Source: Pseudotamlana agarivorans (GTDB lineage: Bacteria > Bacteroidota > Bacteroidia > Flavobacteriales > Flavobacteriaceae). Taken from it: 64,000 nucleotides of DNA. Shown piece by piece: positions 43,375-52,728 of the stretch. The position numbers were made by a program, and so were the translations under genes. The DNA is taken from NCBI RefSeq assembly GCF_001642835.1, contig NZ_LXEI01000003.1:1-64000 (forward strand), in the 5' to 3' direction. The notes below the pieces were generated by a model. It saw only the letters and a list, made by a program, of their open reading frames with translations. It searched no databases and had not been told where the DNA came from. Numbering within the stretch: position 1 is the stretch's first letter; every line of letters starts with the position of its first letter.

Positions 43375-44535
43375 TTATTCACTTTTAATTATAATTTCTT
43401 CAATCAATGCTTTGATATTAACTGAATTAAAAAGTTTTTTTGCCCCCGATGAAAATTGTGTATAGTTAGCTGAAATTTCTTTTACACATCTAGCAATTTC
43501 CTCAGGAGTAAATTCATTAGTACAGAGTCCAGCTTGAAATTGATCAAAACTACTTTTTAGTGCAGGAACATTATTGGAAATCATTGGGATATTATATCGT
43601 GAATATTCAAATAATTTATTTGGTGCACAATATAATACATTAATACATGCTTCTATTGAATTAGAGCGTTCTGGGAAGTAAGACAGAAAACCGATATATG
43701 CAATTTTAGTAATTAGCATATACTTAGGGGGTGAAATAAAGGGTAGAAAAATAACGCGTTCTGAAGCATATTTGTCGACCAATGATTGTCTTTCTGTATT
43801 ATCACCTCCCATAATGCATATGACATAACTTTCGTCTAAATATTCAATGGCTTGACAAAGTTCTTCCACTCTTCTTTCAGGAAAGTTAAGAATCCCTTGA
43901 TAAAGAATTACTTTTTTGTTCTTAACGCGCTCTAGAATGCTTTTAATCTCTGTATCCTGATTGAATGAATCTATGTGGTCTTCATCAATAAAAAACTTAT
44001 TAGGAATCACATGTGGATCTACCTCTAAATCATAATATGCTTTTACTATTTGCGCTCTATTATATTCGCAACAAATTACTTTCCAAGCTTTTTGTATTTC
44101 TTTTTTATACTGAAGAAATGGAACAACTACCCTTAACTGATTAGGTACATTTAAGGCATAAGGAAATTCAAATAAGTACAGGATACTTTTATATGATTTT
44201 ATTAATGAACCTAGTATGTATGAGTTTCTATTTCCAAAAAACCAAACTAATGTTTCATTCTCATAAGTTTCATCCAGATGTTTTTTTACTTCGTTCTTGT
44301 ATTTAAATGTAATCTTTGTTTTTTTTAATGTACTCTCGTTTTTTTCATATCCAGGTACTTTCTTATAAGTTACATCGTTTTTTTCAAAATTATCAATAAT
44401 ACTTTTAGAGCTACAATGACCTACATAAGTTAATTCACAGTGATTTGAGAGGAGAACGTTAATAACCGATAAGATTGGAGGACATTTTTTTAAATCATCG
44501 TCATAAACAAGTATATGTTTTTTATATATATTCAT
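43375..44535 (-). CDS. Glycosyltransferase, GT-B type
   Basis: A 386-residue protein. The second half reads as the donor domain of a GT4-like enzyme: VILYQGILNFPERRVEELCQAI, YVICIMGGDN, then APNKLFEYSRYNIPMISNNVPAL. The first half is divergent, and the family's E-x7-E is present only in part (PNKLFEYSRYNIP). It probably transfers a sugar to the repeat unit. It opens a sub-operon with its own -7 box. Confidence 0.82.
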   Translation of the reverse strand: MNIYKKHILVYDDDLKKCPPILSVINVLLSNHCELTYVGHCSSKSIIDNFEKNDVTYKKVPGYEKNESTLKKTKITFKYKNEVKKHLDETYENETLVWFFGNRNSYILGSLIKSYKSILYLFEFPYALNVPNQLRVVVPFLQYKKEIQKAWKVICCEYNRAQIVKAYYDLEVDPHVIPNKFFIDEDHIDSFNQDTEIKSILERVKNKKVILYQGILNFPERRVEELCQAIEYLDESYVICIMGGDNTERQSLVDKYASERVIFLPFISPPKYMLITKIAYIGFLSYFPERSNSIEACINVLYCAPNKLFEYSRYNIPMISNNVPALKSSFDQFQAGLCTNEFTPEEIARCVKEISANYTQFSSGAKKLFNSVNIKALIEEIIIKSE

Positions 44536-44583
44536 ATATTTTAGTATAAATTTAAAAGTACCATCACTCCAGTATAAAAACTA

Positions 44584-44591
44584 CAAAAGTA
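44584..44591 (-). promoter_or_regulatory. -7 promoter box inside the polysaccharide block
   Basis: The minus strand reads TACTTTTG (TAnnTTTG) in the 61-base gap before the glycosyltransferase at 43375-44535, splitting the block into at least two transcripts. Confidence 0.55.
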
Positions 44592-44596
44592 TTGGT

Positions 44597-45676
44597 TTAT
44601 TTATTACTTAGAAATTTACTTTTGTATTTTTCTACGAATAAATTCAACATTTCATCTGCTTTTGATCTAAGCTTAATGATATAATCTTCATGGGTACATG
44701 CTAATTTTGAATTCAAAATTTCGCCTAATTCATCTGTGTTAAATTCATTATTCCATAGGGCGAATGTGGGTATTTGTTTTGTAAGTATTTTTAATTTGGG
44801 CTCTATTTCTATACAAATTACTTTCTTACCAAGTAGCCCAGCAATAATAGCCCCGTGATATCGGGCAGTAATAAATGTTGAAAAGGAGTTTAAGACTAAA
44901 AGAAAGTCCTTAATTTTCATTTTTTCAGGCTCCCAAATAATATGTTTTTTGTTACTTATTTTTTCTATCCATTTTGAATCTTTGTCTTTTGAGAAAACGA
45001 TATAGGTAACATCAAGTTGTGGGTTAGAATCAACAAAAGTTATAATGCGATTCTGATAGTCAACCTTATTGTTATCCCAGTCCCAATCTCTAACTATTAT
45101 CCCTATATTGTCTTTTACTTCTAATGGATCAGGGGTTTTAAGGAATTTCTGAAAATATGATGAAAAAACTACATCAGCTCCTAAAATAGCGTTTAAGTTC
45201 CAATCACTGCAATATTCAAATGATTTTTCATCTCTTACTCCAATAAAAAATGAGTTTTTTAATTGTGATTTTGCAAAATTAATAGCTTTAGTATTCCCGT
45301 GAAAAGGCCCTAATCCAAAACCTAAAAAAACTTTTTCTCCTTCAACTTTCTGTTTTGCAGATCTAAATTTGCTAAAAAGTTTTGTAATCAATTCAATGGG
45401 GCTATTAGAAATAAGGCTTTTTAATTTTGCCTTTATAGTATATTTTTCAATAAATGCAAAAAATTGAGTGCCACCTCCATAGATGAGCATCTCGTTTTTA
45501 TGTTTATTATTATAACTAGAATTAACTAGAAATTTATAAACGTAATCATTTTCTTCACCTATAAAATTGAGTTGTTTTGTTTGTATGTTCGAATTAATAT
45601 AGTCTTCAAAAACAACCATTAGGAGGTCATCCCCGAAGTTACTCTCACCATAAGCACCTTTTATTGATATGTTCAT
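44597..45676 (-). CDS. Polysaccharide pyruvyl transferase family protein
   Basis: A 359-residue protein of the CsaB/WcaK/ExoV type, which adds a pyruvate ketal from phosphoenolpyruvate to a sugar of the glycan. Family features: KGAYGESNFGDDLLM at the N-terminus, FLGFGLGPFHG and GVRDEKSFEYC in the middle, and TARYHGAIIAGLLGKKVICIEIEPK near the C-terminus. It overlaps the acyltransferase gene by four bases. Pyruvylation would give the polymer negative charge; the target sugar is unknown. Confidence 0.9.
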   Translation of the reverse strand: MNISIKGAYGESNFGDDLLMVVFEDYINSNIQTKQLNFIGEENDYVYKFLVNSSYNNKHKNEMLIYGGGTQFFAFIEKYTIKAKLKSLISNSPIELITKLFSKFRSAKQKVEGEKVFLGFGLGPFHGNTKAINFAKSQLKNSFFIGVRDEKSFEYCSDWNLNAILGADVVFSSYFQKFLKTPDPLEVKDNIGIIVRDWDWDNNKVDYQNRIITFVDSNPQLDVTYIVFSKDKDSKWIEKISNKKHIIWEPEKMKIKDFLLVLNSFSTFITARYHGAIIAGLLGKKVICIEIEPKLKILTKQIPTFALWNNEFNTDELGEILNSKLACTHEDYIIKLRSKADEMLNLFVEKYKSKFLSNK

Positions 45677-46227
45677 CTTTCTGTTAAAGGTTTAATTTTT
45701 TTTATAAATTTATTTTTTAAATAAATAGCACCTTCAGATTTTAATTTATAATAATGATTAGAGTCCCTGGTTTTTATAATTCTACAAGGGTTACCTATAA
45801 TCACAGACAACGGGGGTATGGTGCCTGAAACCACACAACCAGCTCCTACAATACTTCCTTCTCCAATATGGCTTCCAGGTGTGATAATAACGTTTCCTCC
45901 AATCCAAACATTTTCTTCAATGGTTACTTTTTTAAAGTCGAAGGTTTCATCGTATGGGATATATTTAGAATTTACATAAGTGTGATTAGCTGAATGAATA
46001 ACCAAATTGGGACCTATAATCACACCGTCATGAATCTCCACATCACCTAATCCATTAATATCTGCATTCGGTCCTATGTAAACATAAGAGCCTATATGAA
46101 CGCTACTAGGAAATGCTATTTTTATACTTGAATGAATATCATTCAAGTCTCCAAAGTGCTTTAATTTACCTTTAATTCGGTAAATTTTAATTTTATTTAA
46201 TAATTTGTTATAAAACATGCACGACAT
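45673..46227 (-). CDS. Hexapeptide-repeat acyltransferase
   Basis: A 184-residue left-handed beta-helix O-acetyltransferase like WcaF/NodL. Repeats run from VHIGSYVYIGPNADINGLGDVEIHDGVIIGPN to GEGSIVGAGCVVSGTIPPLSVIIGNPCRII, with HSANHTYV (catalytic His) and a WIGGNVIITPGSHIG segment. It would transfer an acetyl group to a hydroxyl of a repeat-unit sugar. A Met at residue 4 is an alternative start; the first one overlaps the flippase gene by 20 bases. Confidence 0.92.
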   Translation of the reverse strand: MSCMFYNKLLNKIKIYRIKGKLKHFGDLNDIHSSIKIAFPSSVHIGSYVYIGPNADINGLGDVEIHDGVIIGPNLVIHSANHTYVNSKYIPYDETFDFKKVTIEENVWIGGNVIITPGSHIGEGSIVGAGCVVSGTIPPLSVIIGNPCRIIKTRDSNHYYKLKSEGAIYLKNKFIKKIKPLTER

Positions 46228-47518
46228 TATTCATTAATAAAACACTTAAATAACAGGCTATAGGGGCTGCCAAAATTAAATAAAAACAGGCATTATTAAG
46301 AGGCCTTTTGGTGATGTCTATATATCTTAGGAGTAGAACACTTAAAAACCCTAACATAAACGAAATTGAGATCCCTTGTAAGCCCATTGATTGTACTAAT
46401 ATAAAACTAAAAACAATAGAAACGATTGCTCCTACAAATGAGGTTGATGTAATTTTTAATGTTGTTTTCTTTTTTTGATATTTCAACCCCAAAAATCCTG
46501 CTATAGCATTAAAGCCTACGCCAAGGTATAAAAATGGAATATATTGCCAGGTTATAAAGTATTCCTCTGCTACTAATATTTTAGTCATTAATGGAGAAAA
46601 CAATGCCAACCCAAAAACAAGAATTATTTCAAAAACAATAAATTTGTTTAACATTTTATAAAATACAGTGTCTTTTTTTTCTTTTAACACACTGTCTTGT
46701 AAAGGCAATAATAAAACAGAGTTTACAACTAAAAGTAAACTAGAAAACCTCGTAGCTACTGCATACAAGCCATTAGCCTCAATACCTTCATAGTGTAAAA
46801 TAATAAATTTGCTAGCAGACGAAATAACCCACCAACTCATTAAGTTAGGGATTAAGGGTAAGCAATAGCCTACCATAGATTTTACTAAATTGAAATTCCA
46901 ATAACGTATTTTTAAATATTGAAATAATTTAAAATGATATACTATCATAGCACATGATATAGTATAGGCTATGATGTAGGCTAAAAATACGCCTTTTATA
47001 TTTAGTTTAAGGTAGTAAACAAATATGACATTAAAAATAACCACTAAGAAGGTGGTAATTACACCATTTGCTGCAAAATATTTTGTTTTGCCTAATCCTC
47101 TTAGAATACTCTGTAATAGTGGTAATAGCGAATTTAGAAAAATTAATAAAAGGAAGTAAATTTGATAATTAAAGCTTTTGAAGAAAGTATATACTACAAA
47201 ACAAGCAGAAAAAATTACCGCACCTATGACTAATATGAATATTGCATTGGCAATAACTTTTTGTTTATCTGATTCGGTAACGTATTCTTCCCCAATAAGC
47301 CACCTATATGTTGCATCAGATATTTGTAAAGAAACCAATGGTACAAAAAGAGTCACCAAGGTTATTAATAGATCATATTCTCCTAAATCATTTTGTGATA
47401 GAAAATAGGTGTAAAAAGGAAATAATAAAAAAGAGAGAACTTTAGACCCAAAACTACCAATAGAATAGGTTAAAATTTCTCTGAAAATCTTCTTTTTAAA
47501 TAGAGAAGATATATTCAT
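46208..47518 (-). CDS. Oligosaccharide flippase, Wzx-type
   Basis: A 436-residue MOP-superfamily membrane protein with about twelve to fourteen transmembrane segments. The N-terminal FREILTYSIGSFGSKVLSFLLFPFYTYFLSQNDLGEYDLL pattern is characteristic of polysaccharide flippases. It moves undecaprenyl-linked repeat units to the periplasmic side. It overlaps the stop of wecB by one base, so translation is coupled to it. Confidence 0.92.
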   Translation of the reverse strand: MNISSLFKKKIFREILTYSIGSFGSKVLSFLLFPFYTYFLSQNDLGEYDLLITLVTLFVPLVSLQISDATYRWLIGEEYVTESDKQKVIANAIFILVIGAVIFSACFVVYTFFKSFNYQIYFLLLIFLNSLLPLLQSILRGLGKTKYFAANGVITTFLVVIFNVIFVYYLKLNIKGVFLAYIIAYTISCAMIVYHFKLFQYLKIRYWNFNLVKSMVGYCLPLIPNLMSWWVISSASKFIILHYEGIEANGLYAVATRFSSLLLVVNSVLLLPLQDSVLKEKKDTVFYKMLNKFIVFEIILVFGLALFSPLMTKILVAEEYFITWQYIPFLYLGVGFNAIAGFLGLKYQKKKTTLKITSTSFVGAIVSIVFSFILVQSMGLQGISISFMLGFLSVLLLRYIDITKRPLNNACFYLILAAPIACYLSVLLMNNVVHVL

Positions 47519-48651
47519 TAGGTGTTTTTTATAAAAGATATGATTCGGTCACATGCTTTACCATCACCATATGGATTGTGTAATTTACTCATATTGAAAT
47601 AAGCTAATTCATCAGTTAATAAACGGTTTGTTTCTTCTATTATTTTATTCTTATTAGTTCCCACAAGTAAAACCGTTCCGGCTTCCACTGCTTCTGGGCG
47701 CTCAGTGGTATCTCTCATAACTAAAACAGGTTTTCCTAAACTTGGAGCTTCTTCTTGAACACCTCCACTATCGGTAATAATTAAATAAGATTTGTTCATT
47801 AACCACACAAAGGCAGGATAGGATAAGGGTTCAATTAAAATAATGTTGTTAATATCACCCAAAAGTTCATACACTGGCTTTTGGACATTTGGATTTAGAT
47901 GGACTGGGTAAATAATTTGAACATCCGAATGATCTAACGCAATTCTCTTTAAAGCATTGCAGATATTAATAAACCCTTGTCCATGATTTTCACGACGATG
48001 TCCAGTGACTAAAATTAATCGCTTATTTGTATCAACTATAGATTTTAGTTTGTCTACCTCTTCATCTTTATAGTTAGTTGTGCTTACCTTTTTGCTACTA
48101 AAATTTAAGGCATCAATCACAGTATTTCCAGTTACTAATATGGTAGAATCTAGTATGTTTTCATTCAATAAATTTTGTTTAGACGTTGTTGTTGGTGCAA
48201 AATGAAAATCTGAAATACTACCAGCAATACTTCTATTTACCTCTTCAGGAAAAGGAGAACGCTTGTTAAAAGTTCGTAACCCTGCCTCTATATGACATAC
48301 TTTAGCACCTGAATAGAATGCCGCGATACTTGCGGCCATTGTAGTAGTTGTATCTCCATGAACATAAACATAATCGGGATTAAATTCTTCTAAAATTGGT
48401 TTTAAATCAGTGATTATATCCGCAGTTAATGTATAAAGATTTTGATTTGGTTTCATCAAATTCAAATCATACTCGGGAGTTATTTCAAAAAAAAACAAGA
48501 CTTGATCCAACATTTCACGATGTTGCGCGGTAATACAGACTTTTGTTTCAAATATGTCTTTTTGTTTTTCAAACGCCTTTACTAAAGGTGCCATTTTAAT
48601 TGCCTCTGGACGTGTGCCGAAAACGATTAAATTTTTCTTTTTTAACCCCAT
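47518..48651 (-). CDS. wecB: UDP-N-acetylglucosamine 2-epimerase (non-hydrolysing)
   Basis: A 377-residue enzyme that interconverts UDP-GlcNAc and UDP-ManNAc. [12 protein letters not shown] at residues 11-22, [25 protein letters not shown] and [33 protein letters not shown] are WecB signatures. The start was moved to ATG 48651, since the longer frame (ten extra hydrophobic residues) overlaps the -7 box. It opens the minus-strand polysaccharide block; the product could feed a ManNAc residue. No wecC dehydrogenase was seen. Confidence 0.95.
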   Translation of the reverse strand: MGLKKKNLIVFGTRPEAIKMAPLVKAFEKQKDIFETKVCITAQHREMLDQVLFFFEITPEYDLNLMKPNQNLYTLTADIITDLKPILEEFNPDYVYVHGDTTTTMAASIAAFYSGAKVCHIEAGLRTFNKRSPFPEEVNRSIAGSISDFHFAPTTTSKQNLLNENILDSTILVTGNTVIDALNFSSKKVSTTNYKDEEVDKLKSIVDTNKRLILVTGHRRENHGQGFINICNALKRIALDHSDVQIIYPVHLNPNVQKPVYELLGDINNIILIEPLSYPAFVWLMNKSYLIITDSGGVQEEAPSLGKPVLVMRDTTERPEAVEAGTVLLVGTNKNKIIEETNRLLTDELAYFNMSKLHNPYGDGKACDRIISFIKNT

Positions 48652-48669
48652 AATAATATTTACAAAGAG

Positions 48670-48677
48670 CAAAAATA
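48670..48677 (-). promoter_or_regulatory. -7 promoter box of wecB
   Basis: The minus strand reads TATTTTTG followed by C (TAnnTTTG), 19 bases upstream of the ATG at 48651. It favours the internal Met over the longer open frame. Confidence 0.6.
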
Positions 48678-49102
48678 ACACAATACTTTATCTAGGCAAG
48701 ACAAATCATTCCTATTAAAATATCTATTTTTATTTTGACAAAAAGTAAAAAGGTTTTCTAAATAATGTTTTTTTGTGTTAAATATAATTGTTTCTTCATT
48801 TTATTTAGTCTATTACATTGTGTTTTGCTTTTTTTTGTAAAATAATTTAGTTTTTTAGAGCTAGATACAAATTATATGTATTAGAAATTTAATTTTAAGG
48901 TTTTCTTACAAAATCAATCGAAGTTAGAGAAACAAACATAAAATTGATTGCAGAATAGGTATCGTTACTTTTGTATTAATTATGTAGGTGTTCAGATAAG
49001 TTCTGTTTGGTTGTGATGGGTAAGATTATTATAAAACAAGTATTAACATTAAAAGTTAAACCTTTACATTTGTCACTAATCAATTAATCGATATTTACAC
49101 AC
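48678..49102. other. AT-rich divergent region between polysaccharide blocks
   Basis: About 425 very AT-rich bases between wecB and the UXS-like gene, with no recognisable gene. It holds the promoter box at 49065-49072, and another TAnnTTTG-like match (TACTTTTG near 48966-48973). Such a region could hold regulatory sites for both blocks, but no repeated operator was clear. Confidence 0.45.
49065..49072 (+). promoter_or_regulatory. -7 promoter box of the UXS-like gene
   Basis: TACATTTG (TAnnTTTG), 31 bases before the TTG start at 49103. Confidence 0.55.
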
Positions 49103-50089
49103 TTGAAAAAAATCTTAATTACAGGAGCTGCAGGTTTTTTAGGTTCACATTTATGCGACCGTTTTATAAAAGAAGAATACTATGTTATTGGTATGGATAA
49201 TTTTATAACTGGAGACAGAAAAAACTTAGCTCATTTAGAAGACCATGCTAACTTTGAGTTTATTGAGCATGATGTTACCGAGTTCGTTGAGGTTACAGGT
49301 TCGTTAGACTATATATTGCATTTCGCTTCACCAGCAAGCCCGATTGATTATTTGAAAATACCAATTCAAACTTTAAAAGTTGGAGCTTTAGGGACTCATA
49401 ATTTATTAGGTTTGGCCAAAGCTAAAAAAGCTCGAATGCTTATAGCTTCTACCTCAGAAGTATATGGTGATCCGTTAGTACACCCACAAACAGAGGCTTA
49501 TTATGGAAATGTTAGTACCATTGGGCCACGTGGTGTTTACGACGAAGCCAAACGCTTTCAGGAATCTATAACCATGGCGTATCATCGTTTTCATGGTGTA
49601 GAAACCCGTATTGTTCGTATATTTAATACCTACGGACCGCGCATGCGATTAAACGATGGACGTGTGATTCCAGCTTTTATGGGGCAAGCCTTGAGAGGAG
49701 AAGATTTAACTGTTTTTGGTGATGGCTCTCAAACACGATCTTTCTGTTATGTGGACGATCAGGTTGAAGGTATTTATAGGTTGTTATTGAGTGACTATGT
49801 AGAACCTGTAAATATTGGAAACCCGAATGAAATTACGATTAAAGAATTTTCTGAAGAAATTATTAAGCTCACAGGATCCAATCAAAAAGTAATTTATAAA
49901 GATTTACCAGTTAATGATCCTATGCAAAGGCGACCTGATATTACTTTAGCTAAGGAAATTTTGGGATGGGAGCCTAAAATTGGTCGTGAAGAAGGCCTAA
50001 AAATAACTTTCGAATATTTTAAAAATTTATCTCACGAGGACTTGTACAAAAGTGAACATAAAAACTTTAATAATCATATAAAAAAATAA
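49103..50089 (+). CDS. UDP-glucuronate decarboxylase-like SDR epimerase
   Basis: A 328-residue extended SDR resembling UDP-glucuronate decarboxylase (UXS), which yields UDP-xylose. [11 protein letters not shown] (8-18) binds [29 protein letters not shown] and [12 protein letters not shown] (Tyr-xxx-Lys) are typical, with [15 protein letters not shown] after it. The start codon is TTG: no in-frame ATG lies between the promoter box and the NAD-binding motif. It abuts the next gene's GTG directly. A closely related dehydratase or epimerase role cannot be fully excluded. Confidence 0.88.
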   Translation: MKKILITGAAGFLGSHLCDRFIKEEYYVIGMDNFITGDRKNLAHLEDHANFEFIEHDVTEFVEVTGSLDYILHFASPASPIDYLKIPIQTLKVGALGTHNLLGLAKAKKARMLIASTSEVYGDPLVHPQTEAYYGNVSTIGPRGVYDEAKRFQESITMAYHRFHGVETRIVRIFNTYGPRMRLNDGRVIPAFMGQALRGEDLTVFGDGSQTRSFCYVDDQVEGIYRLLLSDYVEPVNIGNPNEITIKEFSEEIIKLTGSNQKVIYKDLPVNDPMQRRPDITLAKEILGWEPKIGREEGLKITFEYFKNLSHEDLYKSEHKNFNNHIKK

Positions 50090-51442
50090 GTGGATTATAA
50101 AAAAAGTAGATATTCTGGATTAATAAAACCTCTCTTCGGTTTTATAGATTTAGTTATTATAAACATAGCGGTTTTTTATTTTGATATTAATTTAACCAAT
50201 GTTTATGTGTTCTGTTTGTATATTTCATTGTTGTGGTTAATTATTGCTATAAAAAACCACTTTTATGAGGTGCAACGTCAAACCAGATTAATCCAAATAA
50301 TACCTTTATTATTTAGGCAAATTATTGCTTTTGCTATTGTACTTTACGCTTTTATAGGGTTTTTTAAACAGCCTAATATAAGTCGATTGTCCCTGGGGGC
50401 TTATTTAATTGCTGTATTTGTATCGATATCCTTATTTAAACTATTATCTACATATTTACTTAAAAAGTATCGATCGGTATTAGGTGGTAATATTCGAAAC
50501 GTTATCGTTATTGGAAATACCGATAAAACAAGGCAACTTATAAAAACATTTAAGAGCCGTACCGATTATGGTTATAATTTTAAAGCGAAATTTGATGTTG
50601 ATGATAAATCATTTTCATTAAAAAAATGCTACGATTATATCATAGAAAATAGCGTTGATGAAATTTATTTTTCGGTCGCCGAATTATCAAACAAACAGAT
50701 AAATAGTTTAATAGATTTCGCCGATAATAATTTAAGAGAATTAAAGTTTATTCCAGACAATAAGGATATATACTCCAAACGTCTTAAGTATGAGTATTAT
50801 AATTATATTCCCATTTTGTCTATAAGGGATATTCCGTTGCAAGAGCCTGTAAATAAGTTTGTAAAACGCTTATTCGACATCTTATTTTCTTCTTTTATAA
50901 TAATAGGGGTATTGTCTTGGTTAACACCAATTCTTGCCATTTTAATTCGATTAGAATCTAAAGGCCCTATATTTTTTAAGCAATCTAGAAATGGCTTTAA
51001 TTACCAGGAGTTTGATTGTTACAAATTCAGATCGATGAGGCCTAATGAAAATGCTCATTTACATCAAGCCACCAAGGGAGATATGAGGGTAACCAAGGTT
51101 GGTGCTTTTATTCGTAAAACAAGTATCGACGAGCTGCCACAGTTTTTTAATGTGCTTTTCGGTGAAATGTCGGTTGTGGGGCCAAGACCCCATATGGTAA
51201 GTCATACAAACATGTATGCGCAACGTATCGATAAGTTTATGGTACGTCACTTTGTAAAACCAGGCATTACAGGTTTAGCTCAAACAAGCGGATTTAGAGG
51301 TGAAGTAGAAACCGATAAAGATATTATCAATCGTGTGAAGTACGATATCTTCTATATTGAAAACTGGTCGTTATTACTCGATATCAAAATTGCTATACAA
51401 ACCTTTTTAAATGCTGTTCGAGGTGAAGAAAAAGCCTATTAA
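50090..51442 (+). CDS. Undecaprenyl-phosphate glucose phosphotransferase, WcaJ-type
   Basis: A 450-residue polyisoprenyl-phosphate hexose-1-phosphate transferase that starts the repeat unit on undecaprenyl phosphate. Four or five N-terminal transmembrane helices (about 15-125) are followed by a CoA-binding-like domain (NVIVIGNTDKTRQLI) and a C-terminal sugar transferase domain: VKRLFDILFSSFIIIGVLSW, GPIFFKQSRNGFNYQEFDCYKFRSM and SIDELPQFFNVLFGEMSVVGPRPH. The start is GTG, immediately after the stop of the UXS-like gene. It is likely the initiating enzyme for the whole locus. Confidence 0.94.
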   Translation: MDYKKSRYSGLIKPLFGFIDLVIINIAVFYFDINLTNVYVFCLYISLLWLIIAIKNHFYEVQRQTRLIQIIPLLFRQIIAFAIVLYAFIGFFKQPNISRLSLGAYLIAVFVSISLFKLLSTYLLKKYRSVLGGNIRNVIVIGNTDKTRQLIKTFKSRTDYGYNFKAKFDVDDKSFSLKKCYDYIIENSVDEIYFSVAELSNKQINSLIDFADNNLRELKFIPDNKDIYSKRLKYEYYNYIPILSIRDIPLQEPVNKFVKRLFDILFSSFIIIGVLSWLTPILAILIRLESKGPIFFKQSRNGFNYQEFDCYKFRSMRPNENAHLHQATKGDMRVTKVGAFIRKTSIDELPQFFNVLFGEMSVVGPRPHMVSHTNMYAQRIDKFMVRHFVKPGITGLAQTSGFRGEVETDKDIINRVKYDIFYIENWSLLLDIKIAIQTFLNAVRGEEKAY

Positions 51443-51460
51443 TAGTGATTTAATATAGCC

Positions 51461-52237
51461 ATGGAAGCACTGGTTTCTATTATAACACCCATGTTTAATT
51501 CTGAAGCTTTTATTTCAGAAACGATAAACAGTGTAATTAATCAGAAGTATAAAAACTGGGAGCTGATATTAATTGACGATAATTCTCAAGACGATACGCT
51601 AAAGGTTGTTCACCCCTTTTTAGAAAAACATTCAAATATCAAACTATTATCAAATTCTGAAAATTCTGGAGCAGCTGTTTCAAGAAATAAAGGAATTGAA
51701 TGCGCTAAAGGCGATTATATCGCGTTTTTAGATGCCGACGATGTATGGAAGCCTAATAAATTGGAAGTTCAAATTCAATTCATGGAAATCCATAACTGTG
51801 ATGTGTCTTTCTCTAGTTACAATTTAATGGATGAAAGCGGATCGCCAATACATAAAATGGTCGTGGCCTTGAAAACGCTATCGTACCAAAAGCTTTTAAA
51901 AAGCAATTACATAGGGAATCTAACAGGGGTGTACAACGCCAAAAGTTTGGGCAAAATGACCTCGCCAAATTTAAGAAAGCGCCAAGACTGGTTACTATGG
52001 CTTGCTGCGATTAAACAGTCTGGAAAACCAGCATTGGGTATTCCGGAGGCCTTGGCCTCTTATCGTGTTAGAAAAAATGGTATTTCTTCAAATAAAGTTG
52101 AATTAATAAAACATAATTATTGGGTGTATCACAAAGGCTTAGGTTTTTCTAAAACGAAGTCACTTTACTGTATGGTGATATTTTTAAAGGAACATTTTTT
52201 GGTGAAATCAAAGCAGACTAAAGTTATCAGAAATTAA
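51461..52237 (+). CDS. Glycosyltransferase family 2 protein
   Basis: A 258-residue GT-A enzyme: VSIITPMFNSEAFISETINSV, LILIDDNSQDDT, GAAVSRNKGIECAKGDYIAFLDADDVW (DxD metal motif) and LRKRQDWLLWLAAIKQSG near the acceptor side. It is typical of the GT2 proteins in wca-like clusters (WcaA/WbyL-like). It follows the WcaJ-type gene by 18 bases in the same operon and likely adds the second sugar, which is an inference from position. Confidence 0.93.
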   Translation: MEALVSIITPMFNSEAFISETINSVINQKYKNWELILIDDNSQDDTLKVVHPFLEKHSNIKLLSNSENSGAAVSRNKGIECAKGDYIAFLDADDVWKPNKLEVQIQFMEIHNCDVSFSSYNLMDESGSPIHKMVVALKTLSYQKLLKSNYIGNLTGVYNAKSLGKMTSPNLRKRQDWLLWLAAIKQSGKPALGIPEALASYRVRKNGISSNKVELIKHNYWVYHKGLGFSKTKSLYCMVIFLKEHFLVKSKQTKVIRN

Positions 52238-52254
52238 GGTTGAAAAATTGATAT

Positions 52255-52668
52255 ATGGAAGTTGAAAAGGATTTAATAAAGCGTGAAATTCAGAGGCTGA
52301 CTTTAATGTTAAGTGGTTTGGTAGAGAAAATCAGTGGATTAAACCCAAATAGTGCTAAAGGTGGTATTGATGAAGTAAATAATGCTCTAAAAACTCAGTT
52401 TGATCTGTCCTTAGAAGACATTGCTGAAATGAGTGCTTCTGATGTAATCAAAAAAATATCGAATCTTCACGAATCTCATATTGAGAAAATAGTAGAATTA
52501 ATTTATGAAATCATTTTAAAAATTGAATCGTCTGATGTAGATCTTAAGTTTGAAAAAACTAAAATTGCTGAAAAAGGCATTATAATCATTGATTTTTTGA
52601 ATGAAAACTCGAATACCTTTTCAATGAAAAGAATGCATATAAAAACGGCTTTTCAGCAAAGGGTTTAG
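52255..52668 (+). CDS. Hypothetical helical protein
   Basis: A 137-residue protein with no recognised family. It is almost entirely helical, with heptad-like spacing in the first 40 residues (KDLIKREIQRLTLMLSGLVEKI) and a basic end. No signal peptide, transmembrane helix or catalytic motif is visible. It starts 17 bases after the GT2 gene and is likely co-transcribed with it; the pattern LSLEDIAEMSASDVIKKISNL suggests a small regulatory or scaffold protein, without evidence for a function. Confidence 0.7.
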   Translation: MEVEKDLIKREIQRLTLMLSGLVEKISGLNPNSAKGGIDEVNNALKTQFDLSLEDIAEMSASDVIKKISNLHESHIEKIVELIYEIILKIESSDVDLKFEKTKIAEKGIIIIDFLNENSNTFSMKRMHIKTAFQQRV

Positions 52669-52728
52669 TTCATTTTAAAATAATCTTGCTCATAATTTCT
52701 ATAGGAAAAACCGCAAATTATTTCAAAA

